From contig JAEUHS010000133.1 in assembly GCA_016794035.1 (NCBI GenBank), positions 1-64,000 on the forward strand: a stretch of DNA of 64,000 bases, in the 5' to 3' direction. Positions 62,692 to 64,000 of the stretch are shown here, in pieces. Position 1 is the stretch's first letter, and each line of letters starts with the position of its first letter. The notes under the pieces are model-generated. The model ran no database searches. It had not been told where the DNA came from and saw nothing but the letters and a program-made list of their open reading frames with translations. Source of the stretch: Planctomycetota bacterium. Its GTDB lineage: Bacteria > Planctomycetota > UBA1135 > UBA2386. The translations under genes were made by a program, and so were the position numbers.

Positions 62692-64000
62692 TGCACTCCA
62701 TCCGTTCCATCGTCGTACTCGCCTGCCTGGGCGGCGTCGCCTTGCTGGCCACCGCGCCGGTGCTGCGCGCGCAGACCAGCCCCGATCGAGCGGCGGACGC
62801 CGATCGGATGGCGCAGCTGCGCCGCGACCAGGACGAGATCCTGCGCAAGGCGGAGCGCTTGCAGGGGCTGATGCAGCGGCTGCAGCAGCGCTACGAGCGC
62901 GAGGGCAAGCAGGAGCAGGTCGAGCTGCTGCGCCAGGGCCAGGAACACCTCGAACGTTCCGGCGTGCTGCGCGAGGTCGCCAGCATCCGCGACGACCTCG
63001 CGGCCACCGCGCTGACCGAAGCGCTGCGCAAGCAGAAGGAGGTCGTCGACGACCTCGAGCGCCTGCTGAACATCCTGCTGGAACGCAAGTCGGTCGAACA
63101 GCTCGACGAGCAGCTGCGCGTCGCCGGCGAACAGGCCGCGTCGGCGCGCGAACTGGAGCGCCGGCAACGCGAGCTGCAGCAGCAGACCCGCGCGGCGCTG
63201 CGCAGCGAGAACTCCCCCGCCGAACAGAAGCTGGTCGACCAGCTGCAGCAGCTGGCCGCCGCGCAGCGCCGCGAGGCCGAGCGCAACGCGGTCGATGCCG
63301 GCACGCGGCGGCCGTTCCTCGAGAGCGCGCTCGAACGGGTCAAGGCACTGCTGCGGCAGCAGGACCGGCTCGAGGCGGGCATCGACGCCGAGAGCGCAGG
63401 CCGCGCCGCGGACAGCCGCGCGCGCGAGTTCGATCTCGGCGAGCTGGCCCAGCGCACGCGGGAGCTGGCGGCGAGCCTGCGCGACCAGGCGCGCCAGGCC
63501 GAACTCGGCGAGGCGGCGCGCGCGCTGCGCGAGCAGACGCAGGGCAGCGATCCCGGCGCCGTGCGCGAGGCGCGCGATCGGTTCGAGGCCAAGGTGCAGG
63601 ACGCGCCGCGGCAGCCCGGTGGCCCCGACGGGCCGATGCGCGACCAGGAATGGGAGGCGCTGCGCGAGCAGTTGCGCGCCGCCGGCGACGGCGCGACCGC
63701 CAGCGAACGCGAGGCGCTGCAGCAGCTCGCCGAGCGCGGCGAGGCCCTGGCGCGGCAGCGCAGCGACGAGGCGGCGGCCGCCAACACGCAGCAGAGCGCC
63801 CGCCTCGGCCAGGACGCCGGCAAGCTCGCCGAACAGCTCGGCAAGGCGCCGCAGCCCGCGAGCCCCGAGACCAGCGCCGCCGCCGCCGCCCGCGAGGCGG
63901 CCAAGCAGCTCGCCGCCGCCGAGCAGGCGATGCGCGACGGCAAGCTGCCGACGGCGCGCGAGGACGTCGACCGCGCGCTGACCGCACTCGAACAGGCGCG
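62691..64000 (+). CDS. Exported coiled-coil protein (cut by window edge)
   Basis: 436 complete codons are visible. A signal peptide (SIRSIVVLACLGGVALLATA) precedes continuous Glu/Arg/Gln/Ala-rich heptads (LRRDQDEILRKAERLQGLMQ, LNILLERKSVEQLDEQLRVA, LQQLAAAQRREAERNAVDAG). No domain other than long coiled coils is visible. The gene is coupled to the DUF4175-like gene by a TGATG overlap, and continues beyond position 64000. Similar long coiled-coil proteins follow DUF4175 genes in planctomycetes. It might form a periplasmic spacer or bind the propeller protein; that is speculation. Confidence 0.75.
   Translation, partial: MHSIRSIVVLACLGGVALLATAPVLRAQTSPDRAADADRMAQLRRDQDEILRKAERLQGLMQRLQQRYEREGKQEQVELLRQGQEHLERSGVLREVASIRDDLAATALTEALRKQKEVVDDLERLLNILLERKSVEQLDEQLRVAGEQAASARELERRQRELQQQTRAALRSENSPAEQKLVDQLQQLAAAQRREAERNAVDAGTRRPFLESALERVKALLRQQDRLEAGIDAESAGRAADSRAREFDLGELAQRTRELAASLRDQARQAELGEAARALREQTQGSDPGAVREARDRFEAKVQDAPRQPGGPDGPMRDQEWEALREQLRAAGDGATASEREALQQLAERGEALARQRSDEAAAANTQQSARLGQDAGKLAEQLGKAPQPASPETSAAAAAREAAKQLAAAEQAMRDGKLPTAREDVDRALTALEQA

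Overview
This 64 kb window is chromosomal DNA from a very GC-rich bacterium. Its gene set suggests a member of the Planctomycetota: FloA with a large NfeD partner, a MoxR/DUF58/BatA/VWA cluster that continues into PQQ-propeller, toroid and coiled-coil membrane proteins, many signal-peptide and lipoprotein genes of unknown function, a short excisionase-like helix-turn-helix domain joined to a membrane segment, and a family S46 peptidase. The phylum is an inference from gene content; there is no rRNA in the window. Coding is dense. Neighbouring genes often overlap by 4 nt (ATGA or GTGA) or 1 nt (TGATG). Long antisense ORFs are numerous because of the base composition and are not genes.

Positions 1-16315 are read leftward. 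In transcription order: a 1200-residue lipoprotein and a small membrane protein; miaE and a lipase-like hydrolase; a small exported protein; a membrane-tethered HTH protein; an OmpA/Pal-like lipoprotein; an FGE-fold lipoprotein and ksgA; then dnaG, rpoD, a CdsZ-like zinc-ribbon protein and selB, which runs off the window. The dnaG cluster has the clearest promoter here (TTGACA, 16 nt, TGC-TACAAG) and a structured leader of about 340 nt. SelB means the organism makes selenoproteins.

Positions 16354-29284 hold an ETHE1-like metallo-hydrolase, a site-2-type protease, an exported thioredoxin/MsrA-like fusion, an esterase-fpg-small membrane protein group, ppa-trmB-Rieske as an overlapping operon, and lysS joined by overlapping codons to a LolC-LolD-LolE-type lipoprotein exporter. 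Positions 29350-45112 hold an M28 peptidase, nfeD-floA with a small membrane protein, a large thioredoxin-like/toroid protein divergent from an S46 (DPP11-type) peptidase, hpt with a secreted ComEC-like hydrolase, a uracil phosphoribosyltransferase and enolase.

Positions 45113-47010 are an accessory patch. It contains a zinc-ribbon gene with clearly atypical codons, a short conserved hypothetical gene and a DUF433/DUF5615-type toxin-antitoxin pair. From 47099 to the right edge the genes run rightward: an FtsB-like protein, moxR, DUF58, BatA-like and VWA proteins, a giant PQQ-type protein, a prenyltransferase-fold protein, a DUF4175-like membrane protein and a coiled-coil protein cut by the window edge. 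A large hairpin spans the moxR stop codon.

One pattern runs through the whole window. Many first genes of transcription units have a TANNNT-like -10 element only 6-7 nt before the start codon, which suggests widespread leaderless transcripts.
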